Shown: positions 18,315-25,367 of the stretch, piece after piece
Position numbering within the stretch: position 1 is the first letter of the stretch
Layout of the letters: every line of letters starts with the position of its first letter
NCBI GenBank assembly: GCA_040752975.1
Contig: JBFMHF010000014.1
Coordinates: 6,865 to 70,864 of the forward strand
Length of the DNA stretch: 64,000 bases
Direction: 5' to 3'
Source of the DNA: JADLDB01 sp040752975
GTDB taxonomy: Bacteria; Myxococcota; Myxococcia; Myxococcales; Myxococcaceae
Notes under the pieces: model-generated
What the model was told of the DNA's origin: nothing
Database searches by the model: none
Seen by the model: the letters and a program-made list of their open reading frames with translations, nothing else
Program-made: the position numbers and the translations under genes

Positions 18315-18581
18315 ATGCGTGGCTTCCTGCTCGCCGTGTCCACAGTGCTCCTGCTGTCGTGCGGAAACACCTCGTCCACCTGCGGGCCGAACCCCTGCGG
18401 CGCCTGCCAGGCGGGGTGCACCGCGGCCGACGTGTGCTCGGGGGGCCAATGGCAATGCCATTGTGCCTGCCCCGACGCGGGGAGCTGTGGGCCGAACGCA
18501 TGTGGCGCGTGTCCGACAGGTTGCACGCCGATGGATCGATGCGTGAACGGCGCCTGGGACTGTCAGTGCGCTTGTCCGTGA
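18315..18581 (+). CDS. Small Cys-rich tandem-repeat lipoprotein
   Basis: An 88-residue predicted lipoprotein (signal with VLLLSCGN lipobox) consisting almost wholly of two tandem copies of an eight-cysteine module. Copy 1 begins CGPNPCGACQAGC and copy 2 CGPNACGACPTGC; each ends with a C-x-C-x-C-P cluster. Cysteine order and spacing are the same in both copies. Such density suggests disulphide-knotted or metal-binding mini-domains on the outer surface. It starts 14 bases after the sensor kinase and may be the last gene of the CpxPRA-like operon. No named family recognised. Confidence 0.7.
   Translation: MRGFLLAVSTVLLLSCGNTSSTCGPNPCGACQAGCTAADVCSGGQWQCHCACPDAGSCGPNACGACPTGCTPMDRCVNGAWDCQCACP
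18381..18578 (+). repeat. Two tandem 105-bp coding repeats (eight-cysteine module)
   Basis: The first unit is 18381-18485 (35 codons); the second runs 18486-18578 (31 codons). All eight cysteines are conserved between units, while the bases between them have diverged, indicating an old duplication under selection for cysteine spacing. Confidence 0.75.
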
Positions 18582-18780
18582 CGGCGCGGCTTCGCTCGAG
18601 CCCGCGGGTGGACGCGCGCCGCAAGTACCCGGGGGGCTGCGTGCGGGGCGCGGGGGTTGTGGCGTGCTGCCCCGGCCGTTCGAGGTGCCCTCCGGTGTGG
18701 CAGCCGCGCGAAGGTCCAGGGCGGGCGCAACAGGTGTGGAGGTTTGCGCAGGCGCGTCACCCGGGGTGTGATGGTCCACG
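18582..18780. other. 199-base intergenic region, no feature recognised
   Basis: GC-rich spacer between the Cys-rich lipoprotein and the secreted protein at 18781. No convincing gene, hairpin or promoter element was seen. Confidence 0.5.
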
Positions 18781-19479
18781 GTGCGGCGGCTATTCCTCCT
18801 CGCGGCGGTGTGGGCCCTTCCCGCGTTCGCGGGCGTGAAGGTTCCCGCCGACGTGGGCTTCGGGCCCGCCGGCTTCTGGTGGTACGGCCCGCTGCTGGAC
18901 AACCGCGGCGCCGTCCCGCACTTCGCGTTGATGCTCAACGTGCACGCGGTCATCGACAAGTACTGGATCGAAGAGAACCGCAGCGCGATCCCGCCGAAGT
19001 ACCAGAAGATGGCCGACAGCATCACCGAGGTGCGGGTGGGCCCGTCGATCTTCATCCCGCAGACGATCTTCATCTCGCCGGCCATCGACGTGCTGGGCGG
19101 GGTGGGCATGTACGGCGCGACGTGGGCGCCACTCGGCCTCACGCTGATCAGCACCGGCCAGAAGTCGCCGCGCGAGTGGAACAAGAGCCGTGGGCGCTTC
19201 TACCTCGACGCGTCGCTGCTGCTGACGCTCCTGGCGATCCACTCCATTCGCGACGAGTTCCCCTTCACCTTCTTCGCCCGCCCGGGCGCGCAGCTCAAAG
19301 CCACCATCCAGATCGCCGCCACGGAGCGCTTCCTCATCTCCTTCGGCGGCGGCGCGCAGGTCTACATTCCGCAGGCGCTCGGCAGCTTCGGGTGGAACCC
19401 CATCGAGCAGTCGCTCTGGCTCAATTGGTTTGCCTTCTTGAAGTTCCACGTCCGATTCCCCTACGAAGTCAGCTTCTGA
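18781..19479 (+). CDS. Secreted hypothetical protein, possible outer-membrane barrel
   Basis: A 232-residue protein with a signal peptide (LFLLAAVWALPAFAG). The mature part alternates short polar turns with aromatic/hydrophobic strands (FGPAGFWWYGPLL, LKATIQIAATERFLISFGGGAQVYI) and ends in a strand finishing with Phe (VRFPYEVSF), a common feature of outer-membrane beta-barrels. I recognise no family. The GTG start lacks a strong ribosome-binding site. The next gene begins 29 bases after its stop. Confidence 0.65.
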   Translation: MRRLFLLAAVWALPAFAGVKVPADVGFGPAGFWWYGPLLDNRGAVPHFALMLNVHAVIDKYWIEENRSAIPPKYQKMADSITEVRVGPSIFIPQTIFISPAIDVLGGVGMYGATWAPLGLTLISTGQKSPREWNKSRGRFYLDASLLLTLLAIHSIRDEFPFTFFARPGAQLKATIQIAATERFLISFGGGAQVYIPQALGSFGWNPIEQSLWLNWFAFLKFHVRFPYEVSF

Positions 19480-19507
19480 CCTCGTCCCTCAGCGCCAAGG
19501 AGCGCCC

Positions 19508-20998
19508 ATGACTGGCCGCATCGGCAACTCGCCTTCCCCAGCCGTCACCACCCCGAAGCCGGTGCGCGACAGCGCGCCCACCTCGCCGACGCCGCCGACG
19601 CCCGCCGCCGACACCGCCCCGAAGGGCTGGAGCCCGAAGGCCGCCACCTCCCGTGTCGCCGCCACCGTGTCGAACGCGCTCCAGCACGCCGGGCCATCCA
19701 GCGTGGAGCTGGTGCCCGGTCGCTACCCGGACGCCGTCTCCTTTCCCACGGTGCTCAAGGCGATCGGCAGCTCCCCGCAGGGTCAGGCCGCGCTCAACCA
19801 GGTGCTCGACGGCATCAAGGCGAAGACGGGCGTGGAGGTGCCGGCCGAGCTGCGCGCCGCGGTGATGCAGAACCCCGAGGCGCTCACGAAGGCGCTCGAG
19901 CTCACGCCCGGCCAGCTCTCCGGCGGCATCCTCGGGATGAACGCGGCCTACCAGGCCGGCAAGCTGAAGGCCCCCGCGGAGCCGAAGCACCTCCTGCCCC
20001 AGAAGTTCGACCTGAAGGACATGGGCAGCCTCGACGTCGCGCGCCCGAAGTCCGAGATGAAGGAGCTGGCGCCCGGGCTGTTCCAGGGAGATCTCCCCAG
20101 CGCCACGTCCGACGCGCAGGTGAAGCAGAACCGCGTGTTGGCCGAGGTCTTCCAGCGCCTCGCCGGCAACGCCAGCGCCGCCGACGGCCAGAAGTTCGAG
20201 GTGACGTACAACGGCAAGTCGTTCTCCAACCTGGCCGACTTCACCAGCGCGCTGAAGAAGGACGGCTACGAGGTGAACGTGCGCTTCGACGAGCGCATCG
20301 CGAACTTCTCCAACCTGAAGACGGTGGTGCCCAACACCAACCCGCCGAAGTTCGTCGACGTGCCCGCGCCCTTGATGATCAAGACGGGCATCAAAGACGC
20401 CGCCGGCAAGGAAGCGCTCGTGCCTGCCGTGCACAGCGAGATGATCATCAGCTTGAGGCCCGGGCCGAACACGAAGGGGCCGAAGGTCGAGGCCGACCTG
20501 AAGTTCTACCAGGGCGTCAGCGCCACGGGCTTCTTCCCCGCCAACGTCCACGCGGATCCCTCGTGGTGCGGCCGAAAGACGGTGGGCGAAGCGTCGGGCG
20601 ACAAGGCGCTCAAGGCGATCAAGCTGGCAGGCGCCTTCACCGATCTCGTCAACACCACCGCGAAGGACAAGAACCTCTACGCGGCGGGCTACGGCGTCAC
20701 CGGCGTCTGCAACGACTCGGTGGCGGTGGTGCAGCAGGCCCTCACCGGCAAGGCGTCGCAGTACCCGCTCCTCATGAAGGACTCGGTGCTGATGGGAGAG
20801 ATCGACAAGCGCCTGTCCGACTCGAACAAGGCCGACGACGCCACCTTCAAGTCGCTGCGCAACGCCATCAGAGACCTCCCCTCCGACACGCGCATGACGC
20901 CATCGACGAAGGCCCGCGCGCTCGCCTCGCTGCCCTGGGCGGAAGGCAAGGAGCCATTCCAGAGCTCGGTCGACGCGCGGCGGATCTTGAGCGAGTAG
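19508..20998 (+). CDS. Hypothetical protein, possible circularly permuted NlpC/P60-like enzyme
   Basis: A 496-residue protein without signal peptide; the first 45 residues are Pro/Thr/Ala-rich and disordered, resembling the N-terminus of the protein at 57253. The middle is helical. The C-terminal half holds AVHSEMIISLRPG (His309), PSWCGRK (Cys354) and YGVTGVCNDSVAVVQQALTG (Cys401). A His-strand preceding a Cys-Asn/Asp-helix is the order used by permuted papain-like folds such as LRAT, PPPDE and permuted NlpC/P60 proteins, so a cysteine hydrolase or transferase is possible. This is inference from motif order only. AAGGAG stands before the ATG. Confidence 0.7.
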   Translation: MTGRIGNSPSPAVTTPKPVRDSAPTSPTPPTPAADTAPKGWSPKAATSRVAATVSNALQHAGPSSVELVPGRYPDAVSFPTVLKAIGSSPQGQAALNQVLDGIKAKTGVEVPAELRAAVMQNPEALTKALELTPGQLSGGILGMNAAYQAGKLKAPAEPKHLLPQKFDLKDMGSLDVARPKSEMKELAPGLFQGDLPSATSDAQVKQNRVLAEVFQRLAGNASAADGQKFEVTYNGKSFSNLADFTSALKKDGYEVNVRFDERIANFSNLKTVVPNTNPPKFVDVPAPLMIKTGIKDAAGKEALVPAVHSEMIISLRPGPNTKGPKVEADLKFYQGVSATGFFPANVHADPSWCGRKTVGEASGDKALKAIKLAGAFTDLVNTTAKDKNLYAAGYGVTGVCNDSVAVVQQALTGKASQYPLLMKDSVLMGEIDKRLSDSNKADDATFKSLRNAIRDLPSDTRMTPSTKARALASLPWAEGKEPFQSSVDARRILSE

Positions 20999-21000
20999 CG

Positions 21001-21417
21001 CTACCGCCAGCGAATGGGGTCGAGGGACTGCTCGTGGATCGCCTCCACGATCGCGCGCGCGCTCGCGCGGTCGATGCCTCCGTCGAGCAGCATGGCCACC
21101 GTCACGGGGACGCCGGCCTCGAGCGCGGCAGGGAGGGACCACCGCTTCCCAGCGTCGTCCTCGAAGCGGACCTCCGCCGGCTGGACGATGTAGGGCGGGA
21201 GCGCTTCGAGCAGCTTGTCGATGAACTCGGGCGAGAGGGCGGGGCGGACGCGGCTGACGGCGGCCGGTGCGAGGGCTCCTTCCAGTTGGCGGAGATCGCG
21301 CGGGGGCGGCACGAGGCCGTCAGGGCGGACACCTTCCTTCACCTTCGCGGGCTCATGGCGGGAGGGGCGGGTGGGCGGTGCGGCTGCGACACGTCGTCGG
21401 ACGTTGGAGACGGGCAT
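21001..21417 (-). CDS. Hypothetical protein, 138 residues
   Basis: An open frame with normal amino-acid composition, ending three bases from the convergent gene at 19508-20998. The first 45 residues are basic and Pro-rich; the rest is a compact mixed region (SPEFIDKLLEALPPYIV, VRFEDDAGKRWSLPAALEAG, IDRASARAIVEAIHEQ). No family recognised, no signal or membrane segment. The frame extends to an ATG at 21456, so the start is uncertain. Confidence 0.5.
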   Translation of the reverse strand: MPVSNVRRRVAAAPPTRPSRHEPAKVKEGVRPDGLVPPPRDLRQLEGALAPAAVSRVRPALSPEFIDKLLEALPPYIVQPAEVRFEDDAGKRWSLPAALEAGVPVTVAMLLDGGIDRASARAIVEAIHEQSLDPIRWR

Positions 21418-21618
21418 GAGGGTCGGCTGGAGCAGCCGCCGTGCCACGCCGCTCATGCCCGTGCGGCGGCCGGGTTGGAGCCCCGCAGGGTGTCAGCAGA
21501 CTTCGCAGGCGCACTCCACGTGTTGCTCCGCGAGCGACAGCCTCTGGGGAATCCCGCGCGATGAAGGGTGGTTACGGCGCCAGACAACCGGACGCCTACA
21601 TCCGGCGACAATCCTGGC

Positions 21619-22029
21619 GTGAACGTCCTCCGGTCCTTCGCGCGCGATCTCGTCCAGTTCCTCCAGGCTGATCGCGCCTCGCGTGCGGCGACGCCGGTGG
21701 AGGTGGGGAGCCAGAGCCTGCAGGCGGTGCGCGAGCAGAAGGTGGCCGCCGTCATCGGGCTCTCGCGCTTCCGCGACGCCTTCGAGCAGTTCCCGCAGGG
21801 CCTGGCGGGCACCGTGCGCACCCTGCAGGCCGAGCGCGCCTTCCAGCGGCCCCTCGCGGCGCAGCTTCAGAACCTGTCTCGCGACGGCTTCGAGTCGGCC
21901 CGCCGTTCGCCGGTCGATCTCTCCGGGGGCGTGAAGGCGCCGGCCGCGGCGTTGGTGCCTGAAGCCCCGGCGCCGGCCAGCGCGCAGGGCAGCTTCACCG
22001 CGTCGCTGGATGATCTCGCCGGACTGTGA
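21619..22029 (+). CDS. Hypothetical protein, 136 residues
   Basis: A small, mostly helical protein from a GTG (VNVLRSFARDLVQFLQ). Helical segments reach about residue 90, then an Ala/Pro-rich tail ends SLDDLAGL. The frame remains open upstream to 21568, so a longer N-terminus is possible. No signal peptide, membrane segment or family recognised. It may be a small cytoplasmic partner of the neighbouring hypothetical genes, but nothing shows this directly. Confidence 0.5.
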   Translation: MNVLRSFARDLVQFLQADRASRAATPVEVGSQSLQAVREQKVAAVIGLSRFRDAFEQFPQGLAGTVRTLQAERAFQRPLAAQLQNLSRDGFESARRSPVDLSGGVKAPAAALVPEAPAPASAQGSFTASLDDLAGL

Positions 22030-22068
22030 CGGTGGGACGCTGGCGCCCTTCCGAGGCCAGCCTCGCGT

Positions 22069-22329
22069 TCAGCTCAGGACCTTGAGCTTCTGGCCTTCCT
22101 TCACCTTGAGGCCCGCCGCCTCCGGCCCCTCCGTCTCCAACCCCAGCGCCATCTCCAGCAAGTCGATGAGGGCCGCCCGCGAGTCTGTGTCGTCGGGCGC
22201 CAGCACCGTCACCTCGATGGGCAAACGGTCCTCTGCAGGCACGGGCTCGGCCTCGACTGGCTTGCCGTCGGGCCCGAGGTCCTCGACGAGGAGATCTCCA
22301 TCGCGGTGAACGGTGTAGCGGCGGTGCAT
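22069..22329 (-). CDS. Small hypothetical protein, 86 residues
   Basis: A compact acidic protein beginning MHRRYTVHRDGDLLVEDLG with a strand-rich start and a helix (SRAALIDLLEMALGLE), ending KVKEGQKLKVLS. A minus-strand CAGAGT lies 7 nt before the ATG, like the putative -10 elements of other genes here. No family recognised. An ATG three codons upstream is possible. It diverges from the FHA gene. Confidence 0.5.
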   Translation of the reverse strand: MHRRYTVHRDGDLLVEDLGPDGKPVEAEPVPAEDRLPIEVTVLAPDDTDSRAALIDLLEMALGLETEGPEAAGLKVKEGQKLKVLS

Positions 22330-22377
22330 GGCCGCCACTCTGCCACACGAAGTCGTTTCGCGCGTCCGGCGATCGTC

Positions 22378-22383
22378 TAGAGT
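22378..22383 (+). promoter_or_regulatory. Putative -10 element (TAGAGT) of the FHA gene
   Basis: TAGAGT ends 8 nt before the GTG at 22392, with no ribosome-binding site. The preceding GATCGTCTAG is identical to that before the TPR gene at 2025. Confidence 0.4.
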
Positions 22384-22391
22384 CCCGCATT

Positions 22392-22901
22392 GTGTCCTTC
22401 GGGCTCTCCGCTCTCGCGCGCCGCTTGATGGTCGACCCCGCCGGGGTGAAGGCCACCCTCAAGGTGCCGGCCCTGGTGTGGGAAGCCCCTCCTGAGTCCG
22501 GCTCCGACTCCGGCCACTGGATGATGACCGACGCCGGGCAGTCCCTCCGACGTCCCCGCGCGGGCGAGCCGCTCATCATGCCCGTCGAGAAGGTGCCCGG
22601 CCGGAAGAACCCCTTCGCCATGGGCGTCACCATCGGCCGCGTCGAGTCCAACGACATCATCGTCGACGATGGCTCCGTCAGCCGGTTTCACGCCTGGCTG
22701 CAGTACGACGATCGCGTGCAGGCCTGGCACCTCACCGACGCCGAGAGCAAGAACGGCACCTGGGTCAACGGCAAGAAGCTCGCGGGCAAACAGCGCATCA
22801 CCCTGACGGATGGCGCGGAGATCAAGCTGGGAGACGTGCTCGTCCGCTTCATGCTCCCCGAGGCACTCCTCGCCTTCGTGGACAAGGCCTCGCGCCGCTG
22901 A
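22392..22901 (+). CDS. FHA-domain protein
   Basis: A 169-residue cytoplasmic protein with a C-terminal FHA domain (about residues 70-160). The phospho-threonine-binding residues are present in GVTIGRVESNDIIV, SVSRFHAWLQ and ESKNGTWVNGK. The first 65 residues (ALARRLMVDPAGVKATL and following) are not a recognised domain. Such proteins read out Ser/Thr kinase activity by binding phosphorylated partners. It converges on the response regulator at 22913 with only 11 bases between stops. Confidence 0.88.
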   Translation: MSFGLSALARRLMVDPAGVKATLKVPALVWEAPPESGSDSGHWMMTDAGQSLRRPRAGEPLIMPVEKVPGRKNPFAMGVTIGRVESNDIIVDDGSVSRFHAWLQYDDRVQAWHLTDAESKNGTWVNGKKLAGKQRITLTDGAEIKLGDVLVRFMLPEALLAFVDKASRR

Positions 22902-22912
22902 AGCCCGGCCTG

Positions 22913-23596
22913 TCAGGGGTCGAACCGGTAGCCCAGCCCCCGCACCGTCTTGAAGTGCCTCGGCTCGTCGGGGTTCGCCTCGAACTTCTGGCGGAGCTGG
23001 CTCACGAAGTTGTCCACCGTCCGCGCCGTCCCCTCGTAGCCGTAGCCCCACGCGCCCGAGAGCAGCTCGTCGCGGCTGAAGGTCCGCCCGGGGTGGGTGA
23101 CGAAGTGGGCCAGGAGCTTGAACTCCTGCGCGGTGAGGTCCACGGCCTGGCCAGCGCGCGTCACCGTCTTGGCCCGCAGGTCGACCCGCGTGTCCGAGAA
23201 GGTCACCGCCTCGTCGTCGCGGAAGCGCCGCCGCAGCACCGCGCGGATCCGCGCCAGCAGCTCCTGCAGGCCGAAGGGCTTCACCACGTAGTCGTCGGCG
23301 CCGAGGTTCAAGCCGGTGATCTTGTCCGGCTCGAGGCCGCGCGCCGACAGCACCACCACCGGCACCTGGTTGCCCCGCTGCCGCAGCTCCTGCAACACCT
23401 CGAAGCCGTTCATCTGCGGCAGCATCACGTCCAACACCAGGAGATCCGGCGCCTCGTCGATCGCCTTCTGCAGCCCCGTGCGGCCGTCCTGCGCCTGCAG
23501 CACCTCGTAGCCCTCGTAGCGCAGGCTCATCGACAACCCGGTGAGGATGGAGAGATCGTCCTCGACGATCAGGATCTTGAGGCGCTGTTCACTCAT
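22913..23596 (-). CDS. OmpR-family response regulator
   Basis: A 227-residue regulator: receiver with EDD at 12-14, phospho-acceptor Asp56 in LLVLDVMLPQMNG, and VLSARG and VVKPFG; then an OmpR winged helix (LTAQEFKLLAHFV, TVDNFVSQLRQKFE, FKTVRGLGYRF). Its ATG (23596) lies inside the end of the upstream histidine kinase gene, an 8-base overlap, so the pair is translationally coupled. Probably activated by that kinase. Confidence 0.95.
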   Translation of the reverse strand: MSEQRLKILIVEDDLSILTGLSMSLRYEGYEVLQAQDGRTGLQKAIDEAPDLLVLDVMLPQMNGFEVLQELRQRGNQVPVVVLSARGLEPDKITGLNLGADDYVVKPFGLQELLARIRAVLRRRFRDDEAVTFSDTRVDLRAKTVTRAGQAVDLTAQEFKLLAHFVTHPGRTFSRDELLSGAWGYGYEGTARTVDNFVSQLRQKFEANPDEPRHFKTVRGLGYRFDP

Positions 23597-25100
23597 GCGG
23601 CACCGGCAGATGGATGCGGAAGGTACTGCCACGATTCGGGGCGCTGTCCACGGAGATTCGTCCGCCGTGGGCCTGGACGATGCGCTGCGCGATGGACAGC
23701 CCCAGCCCCGAGCCCTCCGTCTCGCGCGAGAGCAGGTTGTCCACCCGGTAGAAGCGCTCGAAGATCCTCCGCTGCTCGCCGCGGGCGATGCCGATGCCGT
23801 TGTCTTCCACCTCGAGCACGACGTGCCCGTCGTCCTTCTTCACCCGCAGGGCGATCTTCTTGTCCTTCGGCCTCGTGTACTTGAAGGCGTTCTGCAGGAG
23901 GTTGAGCAGCGCCCCGCCGATGGCCGCGCGATCGACGTGCAGCTTCGGCAGCCCTTCGGCCACCTCCACCCGGAAGTCCATCGCCGCGTCCATGTGCTGC
24001 GCCCGGAAGGCCGCCACCGCCGCGTCCACCAGCCCCTGGGGCTCCGACAGCTCCTTCTTGTATTCCTTGCGGCCGCTCTCGATCCGCGCCCAGTCCAACA
24101 CCGACTCGATCATCTCCGACAGCCGCGCCGTCTCCCGCGAGAGGAGATCGAGCACCGTCTGCATCTCCTCGCCCTTCACCCGCCCCAACGCCAGCATCTC
24201 GATGAACATGCGGATGGACGTCAGCGGCGTCCGCAATTCGTGGCTCACCAGGGACACGAAGTCCGTCTTGAGCCGCGACAGCCGCGCCTCCCGGTACAGC
24301 GTGCGGCCGGTGAAGATCACCCCCAGCGCCAGGGTGACGTAGAAGATCCCCAGCAGCACGGCGTACAGCGCCCGGTTGCGCGTCGATGCAGCCGCCACCG
24401 GATCCTCCCCGTCCGCGAAGGCCACCAGCCGGAAGTGGTTCCTCGGCGCCGCCAGCGTGAGGCTCGCCAGCTCCCGCGCGCCCGACACCGCTTCCCTCAC
24501 CTCCGACACCCCGGACACCAGCCGCGCCATGACACCCTCGGGCGTCTCGCGCTGCAGCGGGACGAGCGAGAGCCGCGCTCCTTCCCCAGCGGGCACCAGC
24601 CGGGCGGCGGACTGTCCCAGCAACGCCTCGAGCGCCCCCACCGACACCCGCGCACCCACCACCCGGCCCCCGGTGCGCATGGCCGCGAGGAACATCGTCT
24701 GGGGCCCGGCCACCGTGAAGATCACCGGCCGCTCCGGCAGCTGCGCCAGCTCCGGACCCAGGCCGCGGACGATCGCCGCCACCTTCGCGTCCTCGCTCGT
24801 CACCTCCCCGTTGACCGCGAACCCCACGTCCGTCAGCCGCGCCCCGTTCAACGTCAACGTCAGGCCCCCTTCCTCCACCACCGGCGTGGCTGCCGCCAGC
24901 GACGCCTCCAGCTCTGCTTCCGCTGTCGCCAGCCGCGCCCCCCACACCGTCTCCAGCCGCTTCTCCACCGCCGCCCGCTCATTGACGATGGCCACCACCC
25001 CGAAGCCCGACAGCCCCGCCGAGGGCAACACCACCAGCAGGATGAGCAGCGTGAAGGTCCGTCGAAACGACAGGAACTCCACGGTTTCGGGATTGGCCAT
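23589..25100 (-). CDS. Sensor histidine kinase
   Basis: A 503-residue membrane kinase: TM1 about residues 12-34, a 200-residue extracytoplasmic sensor (double-Cache-like in size, not identified), TM2 about 242-262, HisKA with the phospho-acceptor His287 in SLVSHELRTPLTSIRM, and a HATPase domain (LLNLLQNAFKYTR, DNGIGIARG, GSGLGLSIAQRIVQAHGG). It is the first gene of the pair with the response regulator at 22913. The start at 25100 (MANPETVEF) is chosen because upstream sequence holds a perfect 16-bp palindrome and lacks coding character. Confidence 0.93.
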   Translation of the reverse strand: MANPETVEFLSFRRTFTLLILLVVLPSAGLSGFGVVAIVNERAAVEKRLETVWGARLATAEAELEASLAAATPVVEEGGLTLTLNGARLTDVGFAVNGEVTSEDAKVAAIVRGLGPELAQLPERPVIFTVAGPQTMFLAAMRTGGRVVGARVSVGALEALLGQSAARLVPAGEGARLSLVPLQRETPEGVMARLVSGVSEVREAVSGARELASLTLAAPRNHFRLVAFADGEDPVAAASTRNRALYAVLLGIFYVTLALGVIFTGRTLYREARLSRLKTDFVSLVSHELRTPLTSIRMFIEMLALGRVKGEEMQTVLDLLSRETARLSEMIESVLDWARIESGRKEYKKELSEPQGLVDAAVAAFRAQHMDAAMDFRVEVAEGLPKLHVDRAAIGGALLNLLQNAFKYTRPKDKKIALRVKKDDGHVVLEVEDNGIGIARGEQRRIFERFYRVDNLLSRETEGSGLGLSIAQRIVQAHGGRISVDSAPNRGSTFRIHLPVPHE

Positions 25101-25117
25101 GTGCCCGGGCGGTTGGA

Positions 25118-25133
25118 GCGCAGAATTCTGCGC
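25118..25133. promoter_or_regulatory. Perfect 16-bp palindrome upstream of the sensor kinase gene
   Basis: GCGCAGAATTCTGCGC is its own reverse complement and ends 17 nt before the kinase ATG at 25100 (minus strand). A minus-strand TAGGGA at 25158-25153 could be the -10, placing the palindrome just downstream of the transcription start, a usual position for an operator. Confidence 0.5.
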
Positions 25134-25268
25134 AGCGCAATGATCGGCAGGGTCCCTACTGGCACCAAACAGTCGTACCGGGAGGGGTTTCGCGCGGGCA
25201 CATGGCCTGCAAGACGGGGGGCCGGGCAATCAACAGCCCTGATTTTTCAGGAAAGAAAGTTCGTTTCC

Positions 25269-25290
25269 GGGCGTCACCCAGCAGACGCCC
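25269..25290. promoter_or_regulatory. Hairpin in the region upstream of the cytochrome lipoprotein
   Basis: GGGCGTC (25269-25275) and GACGCCC (25284-25290) form a 7-bp stem with an 8-nt loop. It lies 33 bases before a possible -10 (TAGAGT at 25323-25328) of the gene starting at 25368. Operator or chance; no T-run follows it. Confidence 0.3.
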
Positions 25291-25367
25291 TGACACCGGT
25301 GGCAGGGTTTGGGGGCCGGGCATAGAGTGACGCAGGTCAAATCGCTGAAGTTCGAGCGGGGGAGCAC

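Noticed and set aside
25296..25320. Sigma-54 promoter (TGGCA...) before the cytochrome lipoprotein
   Set aside because: The GG at -24 is present but the required GC at -12 is not at the right spacing.
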